A stretch of 7,454 nt of DNA from Xanthobacteraceae bacterium (GCA_030043175.1 JASHYD010000304.1:1-7454), one strand, 5' to 3'. Numbered from the stretch's first letter, positions 1-6,459 are shown. A program made the numbers and translations. The notes: generated by a model from the letters alone, not told the origin.

Positions 1-905
1 AGCACGCGCGCATTGACGAATTCGCCGGGCCACATCCGTTCGTCAGAATTGGGAAACAGAGCCTTGAGACGGATCGTTGCAGTCGCCTGATCGATGACCG
101 CATCAATGAGCAACAGCTTGCCCGTGCCAAGCGCCTTGACATTGTTCTGGTCGAACGCTGTGACTTCGACTGGACCGCGCTCCATCGCCTCGCGCAGAGG
201 CTCGAGGTTTGTCTCGGGAAGCGTAAACACGACCGCCGCTGGTTGGGTTTGCGTGAGCACGACGAGTGGGGTTGCGTCGTTGGCATGGATAATGCGACCG
301 AGGTCGATCTGACGGATACCGGCGCGGCCGTTGATCGGCGATGTGATGGTGGTATAGTCGAGCTGAGTGCGGGCGCCTTCAATCGCTGCGTCATCTGCCT
401 TGATCGAAGCCGTCAGGGCATCGACCTTGGCCTGCTGCTGATCGACAACCTGCTGGGTTTCAAAGCTGCGGATGACGAGGGTTTTGGCCCGCGCCAGATC
501 CTTTTCAGCGGAAATCAAGTTGGCTTGGTCTTGGGCTTTCTTTGCGGCCGCCTGGTCAAACGCGGCTTGGAATATGCGGGGATCGATTTTAGCGAGCACG
601 TCACCCGTCTTCAGCTGCTGGCCCTCGGTAAAAGCAATCTCGGTGAGCTGGCCGTCGACCTGGGAATGGATCGGCACGGTGTTGAGTGCCTGGACTGCCC
701 CGAGGCCGCTCAAATAGATGGGCACATCCTGCCGTGTGGCCGCGGCCACGCTGACAGGTATCGGCAGGGGTGCCGATACCTGCTTTTCCTTTGCGCCGTG
801 CAGGTACCGGTAATATCCGGCCGTACCCGCCAGGATCACCACTGCGGCCGTCGCGACCCGAAAAAGACGCTTCCTTAACCCTGATGACAAGCTTGATGAC
901 GTCAC
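1..905 (-). CDS. mdtA: RND efflux periplasmic adaptor subunit, MdtA-like (partial, C-terminus off left edge)
   Basis: This is the membrane fusion protein that bridges an inner-membrane RND pump and an outer-membrane channel for drug or toxic-compound export. The minus strand is open from a GTG at 905-903 to the left edge, 301 codons. The GTG follows AAAGGGG five bases upstream, and no ATG lies close by in frame. Residues about 14-32 form one hydrophobic N-terminal segment without an obvious lipobox. Residues 83-109 (VDGQLTEIAFTEGQQLKTGD...) are the first lipoyl half. Residues 110-183 are an Ala/Gln/Lys-rich coiled-coil hairpin. The second lipoyl half starts at LDYTTITSPINGR (182-194), and beta-barrel strands follow through FTLPETN. 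The order and wording closely follow E. coli MdtA (about 415 residues), so roughly 100 residues are missing. An 8-bp palindrome, TGACGTCA (897-904), overlaps the start codon. The pump gene should lie beyond position 1. The family call is firm; the mdtA name and the drug substrate are inference. Confidence 0.93.
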   Translation of the reverse strand, partial: MTSSSLSSGLRKRLFRVATAAVVILAGTAGYYRYLHGAKEKQVSAPLPIPVSVAAATRQDVPIYLSGLGAVQALNTVPIHSQVDGQLTEIAFTEGQQLKTGDVLAKIDPRIFQAAFDQAAAKKAQDQANLISAEKDLARAKTLVIRSFETQQVVDQQQAKVDALTASIKADDAAIEGARTQLDYTTITSPINGRAGIRQIDLGRIIHANDATPLVVLTQTQPAAVVFTLPETNLEPLREAMERGPVEVTAFDQNNVKALGTGKLLLIDAVIDQATATIRLKALFPNSDERMWPGEFVNARV

Positions 906-1205
906 GAAAGCCCCTTTGCGATCATCGAGCGAGCAAGCAATTTTTGAGCCACTTGAACTCGTCGTCCTGGTGACAGATCCATACGATACATTGAAATGAT
1001 CGGCACGCCTAGCCTGGAGCGAACTGCCGGAATGCTTCTGCTGGCGGGAAGGAGCCAGTGATGAAGAAGTTGGCAAACCTCTGACTGATTCGAGCGGCTG
1101 GAAACAAAGGTCCACGGCTTTGCTGACGCGGTTCTTCGGGGCGCCGGGCTGCCGCCCGGATTCGGTGTCGGAGGACGGCCGGCGGCGTTCGCGGTTTGGT
1201 GATGA

Positions 1206-1710
1206 ATTTCTCGGATCAACCACGTCGAGCGGCGCACGATCGGCATATGGCGTGATTGGTCCGCGCTCGCTACCATCGAGGAAAGGCGCGCGCTGCGCCA
1301 GTGCATCGACCGGGCGACGGTCTCGCTCGACCGCAAGCAGGAAGCCGTCGCCGAAATCCTTCCTGCTCCGCGGTTCGGCGCGGTCGCGGCGGACGGCAAG
1401 GCGTGCAGCGCCCTATTGCCGGTTGCTGAGGTTGACGCTCAGAGGCCCTCAATGGCTTGGACCGACCTCTCGCGAGATTTCAAGGCAGAATTCGACATGG
1501 CGAGCGGTGTCACCGGGTAGTTCACGCCCGGCGAAGAACCGCTACTCATGAGCCGCGCGGAGGTGCCGATCATGGCGAGCGCTGGCGAGACCATGTCAGC
1601 GACGGCGTGCGCGGTATTTATGACCTCTTCGGGCGCCGAGACAAGAAGGCCAAAGCCGCTGGAGGGCTCGCCGACCCTGGCCGAGCGCATCATCAATACG
1701 GTGCTTAATT
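1206..1710 (+). pseudogene. Coding-like remnant, no start codon, in-frame TAG at 1518
   Basis: One plus-strand frame is open from the TGA at 1203 to a TAG at 1518-1520, then again to a TAG at 1708-1710. From about 1239 to 1400 nearly every codon ends in G or C, and the peptide looks protein-like (for example TIEERRALRQCIDRATVSLD, then AEILPAPRFGAVAADGKACS), as expected of real coding DNA in such a genome. There is no ATG, GTG or TTG at a sensible 5' position, and the frame is cut by stops at both ends. The second part (1521-1707) is weaker: it continues in the same frame but the codon bias fades. I do not recognise a family. It could be the middle of a decayed gene, or chance openness in GC-rich DNA. 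Confidence 0.3.
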
Positions 1711-1825
1711 AGCGACCCCCGTTAACTTTCGACAGCCGGTAGCATCCAGTTAACCCGGCACGAGAATTACTTGAGTTTGCGTGTTTGCGTGGCATTTCCG
1801 CCGAATTTTCGTTGCCATAGACACG

Positions 1826-1852
1826 GCGAAAATCCTAAGAAATAGGATTCGC
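1826..1852. promoter_or_regulatory. Hairpin / inverted repeat upstream of the small gene
   Basis: AATCCTA (1831-1837) and TAGGATT (1843-1849) form a perfect 7-bp inverted repeat around the loop AGAAA. An outer GCG (1826-1828) can pair with CGC (1850-1852) if the two A residues at 1829-1830 are bulged. No T-run follows on either strand, so it is a poor intrinsic terminator. It lies about 165 bases before the small gene at 2017 and could be an operator or an RNA structure, but no function is shown. Confidence 0.35.
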
Positions 1853-2016
1853 TTGGAAATAGAGCGGGGGCGGACCGCATACCGCAGTGAATTACCCGCC
1901 GCGAAAGTCATCTGGAAGTCACGCAACAAATCACGCAAAGGGCACCAATCCGCAATCTCGCCGCTGCGCCCGATAGGGCTCTCCAACCCTCGTAACACCG
2001 AACAATGGAGTGATTG

Positions 2017-2262
2017 ATGAATCGAGCTGAAAGCATAAAGCGGCGCAAAGAGCGGCGTCCGTGGACGCGCGACGAAATACGCCTGTGGATTGACGAGCTT
2101 GCCGAGAACCTCGACGAATGGGACGCGATCATAGGCGAACCCGCCAAGGGGAGCGAACTCTGGGAGTTCAAGCAGGTGTTGGGAGAGGTGACCAGCAAGC
2201 TCTCTCGCCTGTCGTTCGGTCTCCATCGATGCGGAATTGAAGCCGCAGACCCCGGCACCTGA
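2017..2262 (+). CDS. Small charged protein of unknown function (81 aa)
   Basis: I do not recognise a family. The ATG at 2017 is preceded by GGAG (2007-2010) with a six-base spacer, a good ribosome binding site. A TTG immediately before it (2014) is a possible but less likely start. The protein begins MNRAESIKRRKERRPWTRDE, a strongly basic N-terminus, followed by an acidic amphipathic stretch (about residues 22-45) and a second helix-like segment (about 46-65). It has no signal peptide, membrane segment or metal motif. The composition would suit a small cytoplasmic helical protein, perhaps nucleic-acid-binding through the basic start, but that is speculation. The frame of a weak upstream ORF (GTG 1781 to TGA 2015-2017) overlaps this start as TGATG; its rare codons make it doubtful. 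Immediately after the stop, the +2 frame stays open for 47 codons to 2404, which may be a coincidence. Confidence 0.55.
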   Translation: MNRAESIKRRKERRPWTRDEIRLWIDELAENLDEWDAIIGEPAKGSELWEFKQVLGEVTSKLSRLSFGLHRCGIEAADPGT

Positions 2263-2480
2263 TCTCGGCCTTGTGCCGATCGCCGACGCGGTCGGCAGCC
2301 GGGGCGAGATTGGCCTGCGACCCCGGCGGGGGAAATGCGCCGCGAGACTCTTGTGTCGCCGTACCGCAGCAGTGTTGCCGGCGGCAGGCAGGTCGGGCTC
2401 TTGAGTGGAGCCCGCTAACGTCGCATCAAGACTTAACGGCGTTCGGCTGAGCCGGCAGACGAGGAGCCCATCTGCGCTCT
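2263..2480. other. Non-coding stretch with a hairpin at 2395-2413
   Basis: No gene is evident. GGGCTC (2395-2400) and GAGCCC (2408-2413) form a 6-bp inverted repeat with a 7-base loop (TTGAGTG). On the minus strand this lies about 70-85 bases beyond the premature end of the TnpB-like fragment. It might therefore be a relic of the hairpin found at IS200/IS605-type right ends, or simply unrelated. There is no T-run that would make it a convincing terminator. Confidence 0.3.
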
Positions 2481-2681
2481 TCACGTATGGATCGCGTCCG
2501 AAGTTGCAAACTGCAAGTTGGCGTATGTCGCCTGATGGAGCGCAATACCGTCCTTCTCGCGCCGTTCCCAACCCAGTGCAGCGACAGCGTTAAAGCAAGC
2601 GTACGACGCCGACAGTGTCGCCGACAAGATCGCGTCTTGGTCGGGCGTCAATTGGAGTCGAATGCACACTGTGCGCTTCAT
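2481..2681 (-). pseudogene. tnpB: Truncated TnpB-like (IS200/IS605 OrfB) N-terminal fragment
   Basis: The 66-residue frame starts MKRTVCIRLQLTPDQDAIL and continues through ASYACFNAVAALGWERREKD to a region ending HQATYANLQ. This is the typical opening of TnpB/OrfB proteins: a short basic beta strand, LTPxQ, then a helix with an N-A-x-A/V pattern. Full proteins are usually about 350-420 residues. Here the frame ends after 66 residues, and none of the three continuations after about residue 59 reads like the rest of TnpB. The RuvC aspartates/glutamate and the CxxC zinc finger are therefore absent. No Shine-Dalgarno sequence precedes the ATG. The fragment cannot be an active RNA-guided nuclease; it marks an old insertion with internal loss. 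The family call rests on the N-terminal pattern only. Confidence 0.55.
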
Positions 2682-3136
2682 ACTTCATAAATGGAGGAGA
2701 TATCTGCAATGTACAAGGGTTTAGGGCGGCGAGGCATTACGGCGCCTGAATGATCTGCGTGCGGAGGTTAATGGGATGCGTCTCGATATTGGCTAACCCT
2801 CTATCGAGCAGCTCATTTGGCGTCTCGACGCGGGGCCTGTTTGGATCGATGATCTCACCTTGCCAGAGGGTGTCTGATGCTGGCGATGCGGCCCTATTGG
2901 CGCTCGCGTGGGGGCGAGCACGGCTATGCTCTCGGCCGTCGGCAAGCCTGCCCGCGACCAGGATGAACGGAAAATCAACCCCTGCCGCGCCCCCGATCAC
3001 CCGAGTGAACAGGGGGCCGCGCGGATGACGCACCAACGCCCCTTTCTGAAGCCGTGCCGTTCCCTTCCACCGGTGGCCGCGTTGAGGTTCGCCCCTTGAG
3101 TTCCCGCTGCCGATGACGCACAGGCAGTAACGCCGA
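2682..3136. other. 455-bp spacer with short coding-like scraps
   Basis: I see no intact gene. On the plus strand an ATG at 2691, and a second in frame at 2709 after GGAGGAGA, open a 20-codon frame that stops at 2751-2753. In the next frame, 2729-2794 reads GEALRRLNDLRAEVNGMRLD then IG and a stop, a helix-like peptide. The same frame after that stop gives SIEQLIWRLDAGPVWIDDLT (from 2797) and ends at 2878-2880. These look like pieces of one small gene broken by a frameshift and a stop, family unknown. GCTCGC (2902-2907) and GCGAGC (2914-2919) form a 6-bp hairpin, and CCACCGGTGG (3067-3076) is a perfect palindrome. No clear intrinsic terminator follows the hydantoinase stop codon at 3137. Confidence 0.4.
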
Positions 3137-4603
3137 TCAGATATACGCCCCGAAATTCTGTTCCGGATCGAACTCCGGCCCGCGGCGACCGGTTGGCTCG
3201 GCGGCAGCACCGGCGTCGCGCGCGAGGAAACGACCCGAGCCCGGCGCAACGCGCAGGGTTCCATCGTCAACCACGACGCGGCCGCGGCTCAATACCGTCA
3301 CCGGCCATCCCGTGACGGTGCGGCCCTCGTATGGCGAATAGCCCGCGAGATCGTGCATCAGCTGCGCGCTGATCGTCACCTTGCGGTTCGGCTCCCAGAT
3401 CGCGATGTCGGCGTCGGCGCCGATCGCGATCTGTCCCTTGCGTGGATGCACGCCGTATATTTTTGCGGGTTCGGTCGCAGTCAGCGACACGAACTTCTCC
3501 AAGCCGAGCCGGCCTTGCGAGACCATGGCATCGAATAGCAATGGCAGGCGGGCCTCGAGGCCGGGCATGCCGTTCGGGATCGCTTTGAAATCCGGATCGG
3601 CGCCATTGACGAATTTGCCGGCCGCGTCAAAGCGATAGGGGGCATGATCGGACGACACCGTCTGTAGATCGCCAAGTGACAGCGCTTGCCACAGCGCCGC
3701 CTGATCGGACGACCGGCGCATCGGCGGGCTGCAAATCCATTTTGCGCCTTCGAGCCCAGGGCGGTTGAGGTCGTTGGCGGTCAGCAACAGATACTGTGGG
3801 CAGGTCTCGGCAAAAACCTTGAGCCCTTCCCCCCGCGCCTGGCGAATCCGCGCCGCGCCTTCGGCCGATGAGACATGGAAGATCATGATGGGCTGATCGA
3901 TGAAAGCGGCGAGCGCGATGACTCGGTTGAAGGCTTCGGCCTCACCGGCTCGGGGATGGCTGATGGCATGATAGCGCGGTGCCCGATAGCCGTTGCTGAT
4001 GAGGCGCTTGCCGGTCCATGAGATCATCGCGTGATTTTCGGCATGCACGCAGACCAACGCCCGGTTCTCGCGCGCGGCGTATAACACATCGAGCAATTGC
4101 ATGTCGTCGAGCCTGATGCGGTCGTAGGTCATGAACACTTTGATGCTGGCGTGGCCGGCCTTCACGAGCTTGGGAAGGTGGTTCTTGAGGGCCGCCTCGG
4201 TCGGATCGGCGATGATCATATGGAAGGCATAATCGATCACCGCGCCCTTGCGGGCGAGCGCATGATAGGCAGCTACCACCTCGTCGAGCTCGAGGCCGAC
4301 ATGCTGGGCCGCGAAAGAGATCACTGTGGTCGTGCCGCCGAACGCCGCCGAGATTGTCGCGCTTTCAAACGTATCCGCATTGAGGATGCCTGCCGCCGAC
4401 ACCTGCTCGATGTGGGCATGGCTGTCTACGCCGCCGGGCAGCACCAGCTTGCCGCGGGCATCGATCTCATTCGCACCACCTGGCAGGTCGCGGCCGACCG
4501 CCGCGATGGTCTCGCCCGCGATCGCCACATCGGCTGGATATATTGCCGCGGAGGTCGCGACAGTGCCGCCGCGCAATACAAGATCGTAAGGCTTTGTGGA
4601 CAT
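3137..4603 (-). CDS. hydA: Dihydropyrimidinase / D-hydantoinase family amidohydrolase
   Basis: This cytoplasmic metal-dependent cyclic amidase (488 aa, normal family length) opens the ring of dihydropyrimidines or 5-substituted hydantoins to give N-carbamoyl amino acids. All features of the binuclear site are visible: H62 and H64 (VDSHAHIEQ), the lysine to be carboxylated K155 with catalytic Y160 (SIKVFMTYD), H187 (VHAEN), H243 (FHVSS) and D319 (SSDHAPY). The substrate-backbone residues S292 (CSPPMR) and N344 (IPNGMPGLE) are also present. The frame stays open to an ATG at 4762, but the start at 4603-4601 (MSTKPYDLVLRGG) fits the family and follows GGAG (4612-4615) by eight bases. It is divergent from the racemase gene, with 159 bp between start codons. 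The neighbouring D-carbamoylase and hydantoin-type racemase favour hydantoin over pyrimidine as substrate. Allantoinase is less likely. The exact substrate cannot be read from sequence. Confidence 0.93.
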   Translation of the reverse strand: MSTKPYDLVLRGGTVATSAAIYPADVAIAGETIAAVGRDLPGGANEIDARGKLVLPGGVDSHAHIEQVSAAGILNADTFESATISAAFGGTTTVISFAAQHVGLELDEVVAAYHALARKGAVIDYAFHMIIADPTEAALKNHLPKLVKAGHASIKVFMTYDRIRLDDMQLLDVLYAARENRALVCVHAENHAMISWTGKRLISNGYRAPRYHAISHPRAGEAEAFNRVIALAAFIDQPIMIFHVSSAEGAARIRQARGEGLKVFAETCPQYLLLTANDLNRPGLEGAKWICSPPMRRSSDQAALWQALSLGDLQTVSSDHAPYRFDAAGKFVNGADPDFKAIPNGMPGLEARLPLLFDAMVSQGRLGLEKFVSLTATEPAKIYGVHPRKGQIAIGADADIAIWEPNRKVTISAQLMHDLAGYSPYEGRTVTGWPVTVLSRGRVVVDDGTLRVAPGSGRFLARDAGAAAEPTGRRGPEFDPEQNFGAYI

Positions 4604-4762
4604 GGCATGATCTCCAGCCGATTCGACTTCTTTCGTTCCCGCGGGCAGGACAGATATAACGGGAGGGTTCTGACGGCAGAACAGTCGATCATGATTGCGG
4701 CGCGCCAGCCCGCCCGGCAAACTTTTTCTACTGTGATAGCGAGATGGTTGAAAGGACACCAC
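4604..4762. promoter_or_regulatory. Divergent promoter/operator region with a 16-bp inverted repeat
   Basis: This 159-bp spacer must carry the promoters for both the hydantoinase (leftward) and the racemase (rightward). GTTCTG (4667-4672) and CAGAAC (4677-4682) form a perfect 6-bp inverted repeat around ACGG. Eight bases away, leftward, is TTATAT (minus strand, 4659-4654), a plausible -10 box for the hydantoinase; the repeat would then cover its -35 area, where no good TTGACA match exists. A second small palindrome, ATCATGAT, is at 4688-4695. A transcriptional regulator could bind one of these and control both genes. No regulator gene is in the window. The promoter call is inference; the repeats are directly visible. 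Confidence 0.5.
4612..4615 (-). promoter_or_regulatory. Ribosome binding site that decides the hydantoinase start
   Basis: GGAG on the minus strand lies eight bases before the ATG at 4603. It supports the short 488-residue protein over the 541-residue reading that would begin at 4762. The extra 53 residues of the longer reading (many Arg/Ser/Pro, no family resemblance) would come from the divergent regulatory spacer. Confidence 0.7.
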
Positions 4763-5425
4763 ATGGTGCGCACGGATATCCTCGTCATCAATCCGAATTC
4801 GAATCCGGCGGTCACCGCAGGGCTCGAGGCTGCGCTCGGCACCCTGCGCATGGCTGATGGCCCATCGATCCGCTGCGTGACGCTGTCAGAGGGGCCGTTT
4901 GGTATTGAATGCCAGAAGGACGTGGAGCAAGTCGCGCTGGCGCTGCGCCGGCTGGTGGAGCAGGACAACGCAGCCGACGCTTTTGTGATTGCGTGTTTCA
5001 GCGATCCGGGGCTGCATGCGTGCCGCGAGGCGACGCGGCGTCCGGTCTTCGGTATCAACGAATGCGCCGTGCTCAGCGCGCTCGCCCGCGGCGACCGCTT
5101 CGGCATTATTGCGATCGCGGCAAAATCGATCGCCCGACATCAGCGCTATCTGCGGCAGATGGGTCTGACCGAGCGGTTCGCGGGCGAGCGCGCTGTCGGC
5201 CTGAGCGTTGCAGAGACTGCCTCGGACGAGCGCGCCTTTGCCCGGATGGAAGCGGTTGGCCGCGCGCTCGTTGAAAGAGACGGAGCCGATGTCATCGTCA
5301 TGGGTTGCGCCGGCATGGCACGCCACCGTCGCCCGCTCGAAACGACGCTCGGCGTGCCGGTGATCGATCCAACCCAGGCAGCCGTAGCAATGGCAATCGG
5401 AGCCGTGCGGGTGCAAATGCTCTAG
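4763..5425 (+). CDS. hyuA: Asp/Glu/hydantoin racemase family protein
   Basis: A cofactor-independent racemase (220 aa; hydantoin racemases are about 230-250) that would interconvert D- and L-5-monosubstituted hydantoins so a stereoselective hydantoinase can use both. The N-terminus ILVINPNSNPAVTAG is the typical first strand and substrate loop. The two catalytic cysteines are C78 (VIACFSDPGL) and C182 (VIVMGCAGMA), at nearly the same spacing as C76/C181 of Agrobacterium hydantoin racemase. GIECQKDV (47-54), FGINECAV (96-103) and GVPVIDPTQAAV (197-208) also fit. The ATG at 4763 follows AAGGA (4752-4756) by six bases. The frame remains open far upstream, antisense to the hydantoinase, but that part is not racemase-like. 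Alternatives in the same family are aspartate racemase, arylmalonate decarboxylase and allantoin racemase; the last is a real possibility. The hyuA name follows Agrobacterium usage and differs between organisms. Confidence 0.88.
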   Translation: MVRTDILVINPNSNPAVTAGLEAALGTLRMADGPSIRCVTLSEGPFGIECQKDVEQVALALRRLVEQDNAADAFVIACFSDPGLHACREATRRPVFGINECAVLSALARGDRFGIIAIAAKSIARHQRYLRQMGLTERFAGERAVGLSVAETASDERAFARMEAVGRALVERDGADVIVMGCAGMARHRRPLETTLGVPVIDPTQAAVAMAIGAVRVQML

Positions 5426-5497
5426 CGGCGCGACACAGGTAGAATTTGTCGAGCGCAACTCCTTTAGGCGTCTGTTCGGTTAGCGGGCCGAGCTGCC

Positions 5498-6424
5498 CTA
5501 TTCCGCCTTCGGCGGAACCACTCCGGTCTGTGTGGCGATCAAACCATAATGTTCAATGCGCCGGTGGCGCGCGAAATCGAACATGGTCTCCTTGCCAAAC
5601 CGCGTCGCATCGAGATCGCAATCGTGCACGAGAAGTTCGTCGTCCTCCGTCGTCGTTTCCGCGACGATCTCACCATCGGGATTGACGATCATGCTGCCGG
5701 CCATGCAGTGATGGCCATCCTCGACGCCGCACTTGGCCGCCGCCACCACCCAGGTCGAGTTTTGATAGGCGCCGGCCTGGAGCGAAAGCTTGTGGTGGAA
5801 CATGCGCTTTGCCAACCCTTCATTGCCGTTTTGCGCGTTGACGGAGGGCGTGTTGAAACCGAGCACCACCATCTCGACGCCCTGCAGGCCGAGCACGCGA
5901 AAGGTCTCCGGCCATCGCCGGTCGTTGCAGATGCAGATCCCGAACACGCCCCCCAGCAAGCGCCATGCAGGAAAGCCGAGATCGCCAGGCTCGAAATAGC
6001 GTTTTTCGAGATGCTGGTGACTGCGCTTCGCATCGAATTCGTCGTGACCAGGCAGATGGACCTTGCGGTACTTGCCGATGATGGCGCCTGTTTTGTCGAC
6101 CAGTATCGAGGTGTTGAAGTGATGTCCGTCCGGCGTGAGTTCTGCGTAGCCGAAACTCATGGCCATGGCGGCGCGCCTCGCCTCCTCAAACAGCGGCCTG
6201 GTTGCCGCGTTTGGCATCTCACGCTCGAACCAGATGTCGGCTTTGCGGCGATCGTCCGAGTACCAGCGCGGGAAAAAGGTGGTCAGCGCCAGCTCCGGAT
6301 AGACGATGAGATCGCAGCCCTGGGCCCGCCGCATGAGATCGCGCATGCGCGCAACCACTGCTTGGCGGGTGTCGGCCCGCTGAATCGGGCCGAGCTGGGC
6401 TGCCGCCACTGTGATGTTACGCAT
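5498..6424 (-). CDS. hyuC: N-carbamoyl-D-amino acid hydrolase (D-carbamoylase)
   Basis: A cytoplasmic nitrilase-superfamily amidase that hydrolyses N-carbamoyl-D-amino acids to the free D-amino acid, CO2 and ammonia, the last step of hydantoin utilisation. At 308 aa it is close to the 304-residue Agrobacterium enzyme and recognisably similar along its length. The catalytic triad is E44 (VYPELALTTFFPRW), K121 (KYRKVHLPGH) and C166 (ICNDRRWPE). R169/R170 of NDRRWPE would hold the substrate carboxylate. H127 and HLEKRYFEPGDLGFP (138-152) are the other diagnostic active-site segments. The C-terminal FDFARHRRIEHYGLIA is also family-typical. The ATG at 6424 follows GAGG by eight bases. The gene lies 116 bp downstream of the permease gene on the same strand, so it may be co-transcribed with the transporter, and it converges on the racemase gene with 72 bp between them. 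The D-specific assignment is well supported because the L-carbamoylases belong to a different (metallopeptidase) family. Confidence 0.94.
   Translation of the reverse strand: MRNITVAAAQLGPIQRADTRQAVVARMRDLMRRAQGCDLIVYPELALTTFFPRWYSDDRRKADIWFEREMPNAATRPLFEEARRAAMAMSFGYAELTPDGHHFNTSILVDKTGAIIGKYRKVHLPGHDEFDAKRSHQHLEKRYFEPGDLGFPAWRLLGGVFGICICNDRRWPETFRVLGLQGVEMVVLGFNTPSVNAQNGNEGLAKRMFHHKLSLQAGAYQNSTWVVAAAKCGVEDGHHCMAGSMIVNPDGEIVAETTTEDDELLVHDCDLDATRFGKETMFDFARHRRIEHYGLIATQTGVVPPKAE
5501..5517. terminator. Hairpin at the 3' end of the D-carbamoylase, between convergent genes
   Basis: TTCCGCC (5501-5507) and GGCGGAA (5511-5517) form a perfect 7-bp stem with a three-base loop. The hairpin sits inside the last codons of the D-carbamoylase, directly before its TAG stop (5500-5498), and about 75 bases after the racemase stop. 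No T-run follows on the minus strand, so a classic intrinsic terminator is not shown. It may shield the 3' end of either transcript, or merely reflect the codons used. Confidence 0.35.
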
Positions 6425-6459
6425 CTCGTGTACCTCATTTCGTCATTTCGTCCTTGCAG

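Larger units (their letters stand above)
906..2016. other. 1.1-kb stretch without a confident gene
   Basis: I see no intact conserved gene here. At 1057-1061 there is GGAGC-type Shine-Dalgarno sequence before an ATG (1061) whose frame stops after seven codons, so it looks like a dead start. A coding-like but broken frame occupies 1206-1710 and is listed separately. From about 1710 to 2016 the DNA becomes less GC-rich, contains a hairpin (1826-1852), and probably carries the promoter of the small gene at 2017. Long open frames on the minus strand (902-1399, 1439-1696) have no recognisable protein content and look like GC-driven shadows. Confidence 0.5.

Noticed and set aside
243..878. 211-codon open plus-strand frame at the left end.
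   Set aside because: It is the antisense shadow of the MdtA-like adaptor gene, whose lipoyl and coiled-coil pattern is clear on the minus strand.
1750..2571. 273-codon open minus-strand frame spanning the small gene and part of the TnpB-like stub.
   Set aside because: No recognisable domain or consistent codon bias, and it overlaps two better supported features on both strands.
2737..3270. 177-codon open minus-strand frame entering the hydantoinase 3' end.
   Set aside because: Its N-terminal part is out of frame with the hydantoinase. Its last ~45 residues look somewhat protein-like, but the plus strand does too, so neither can be called a gene.
4097..4762. Open plus-strand frame running into the racemase, which would give a 442-residue protein.
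   Set aside because: It is antisense to the hydantoinase, has no racemase-like content, and the racemase has a proper start and ribosome binding site at 4763. The openness follows from GC-rich codon usage on the other strand.
4604..4762. Hydantoinase extended at the N-terminus to an ATG at 4762 (541 residues).
   Set aside because: The extra residues do not resemble the family, would occupy the whole divergent promoter region, and a good GGAG supports the start at 4603.
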